Shown here piece by piece: positions 5,731 through 5,777 of a stretch of DNA of 5,777 bases. Source of the stretch: AM-1111 sp046302135 (GTDB lineage: Bacteria; Bacteroidota; Bacteroidia; B-17B0; Aurantibacillaceae); the NCBI GenBank assembly GCA_046302135.1, contig JBKCIQ010000078.1, forward strand, positions 1 to 5,777, written 5' to 3'. The number at the start of each line of letters is the position of its first letter. Position 1 is the first letter of the stretch. Below the pieces are notes generated by a model. It did not search any database. It worked only from the letters and a program-made list of their open reading frames with translations, and had not been told where the DNA came from. The translations under genes and the position numbers were made by a program.

Positions 5731-5777
5731 CTTTTTAAAAGAAAAGTAAAATTCAATTCAGCATTTATCACGATTAG

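Noticed and set aside
5727..5777. Open minus-strand frame entering from the right edge (ends ...NFTFLLKS)
   Set aside because: It could be the C-terminus of a convergent gene, but only about 16 codons are visible and openness by chance is quite likely.

Overview
The window reads as a chromosomal segment from a member of the Bacteroidota. Four things point that way. The DNA is AT-rich. The genes lack Shine-Dalgarno sequences. Four copies of the phylum-specific -7 promoter motif TAnnTTTG sit just before gene starts. One secreted protein ends in a type A sorting domain of the type IX secretion system (T9SS). No tRNA, rRNA, CRISPR array, insertion sequence or prophage gene is visible, and no gene-free stretch exceeds about 150 bases.

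Left arm, minus strand (1-1345). A rhodanese-thioredoxin fusion with a lipoprotein signal peptide (587-1345) is followed 10 bases later by a 131-residue cytoplasmic-looking protein of unknown function (181-576). Beyond these is the N-terminus of a membrane protein that runs off the left edge (1-98). It has its own TAnnTTTG element and probably starts at a TTG codon.

Divergent control region (1346-1492). It carries back-to-back -7 elements for the rhodanese-thioredoxin gene and for dapA. Between them is a perfect 14-bp palindrome, GTAACAATTGTTAC, which looks like an operator and lies nearer the rhodanese-thioredoxin promoter.

Right arm, plus strand (1493-5730). dapA (lysine and diaminopimelate biosynthesis) and a class III PLP aminotransferase are 9 bases apart and probably co-transcribed. 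A well-formed promoter then precedes a secreted type 1 copper protein resembling pseudoazurin, fused to a T9SS C-terminal sorting domain. A weak hairpin follows. Last come a crotonase-family protein that lacks one of the two classical hydratase glutamates and a short alpha/beta hydrolase, overlapping by 4 bases and so probably translationally coupled.

The genes form small independent units: envelope thiol/sulfur chemistry, diaminopimelate synthesis, extracellular copper redox chemistry, and an acyl-CoA/ester pair. I see no evidence of a single new multi-gene system. The most interesting items are the T9SS-exported cupredoxin, the rhodanese-thioredoxin lipoprotein with its palindrome and unknown partner, and the crotonase with an altered active site.
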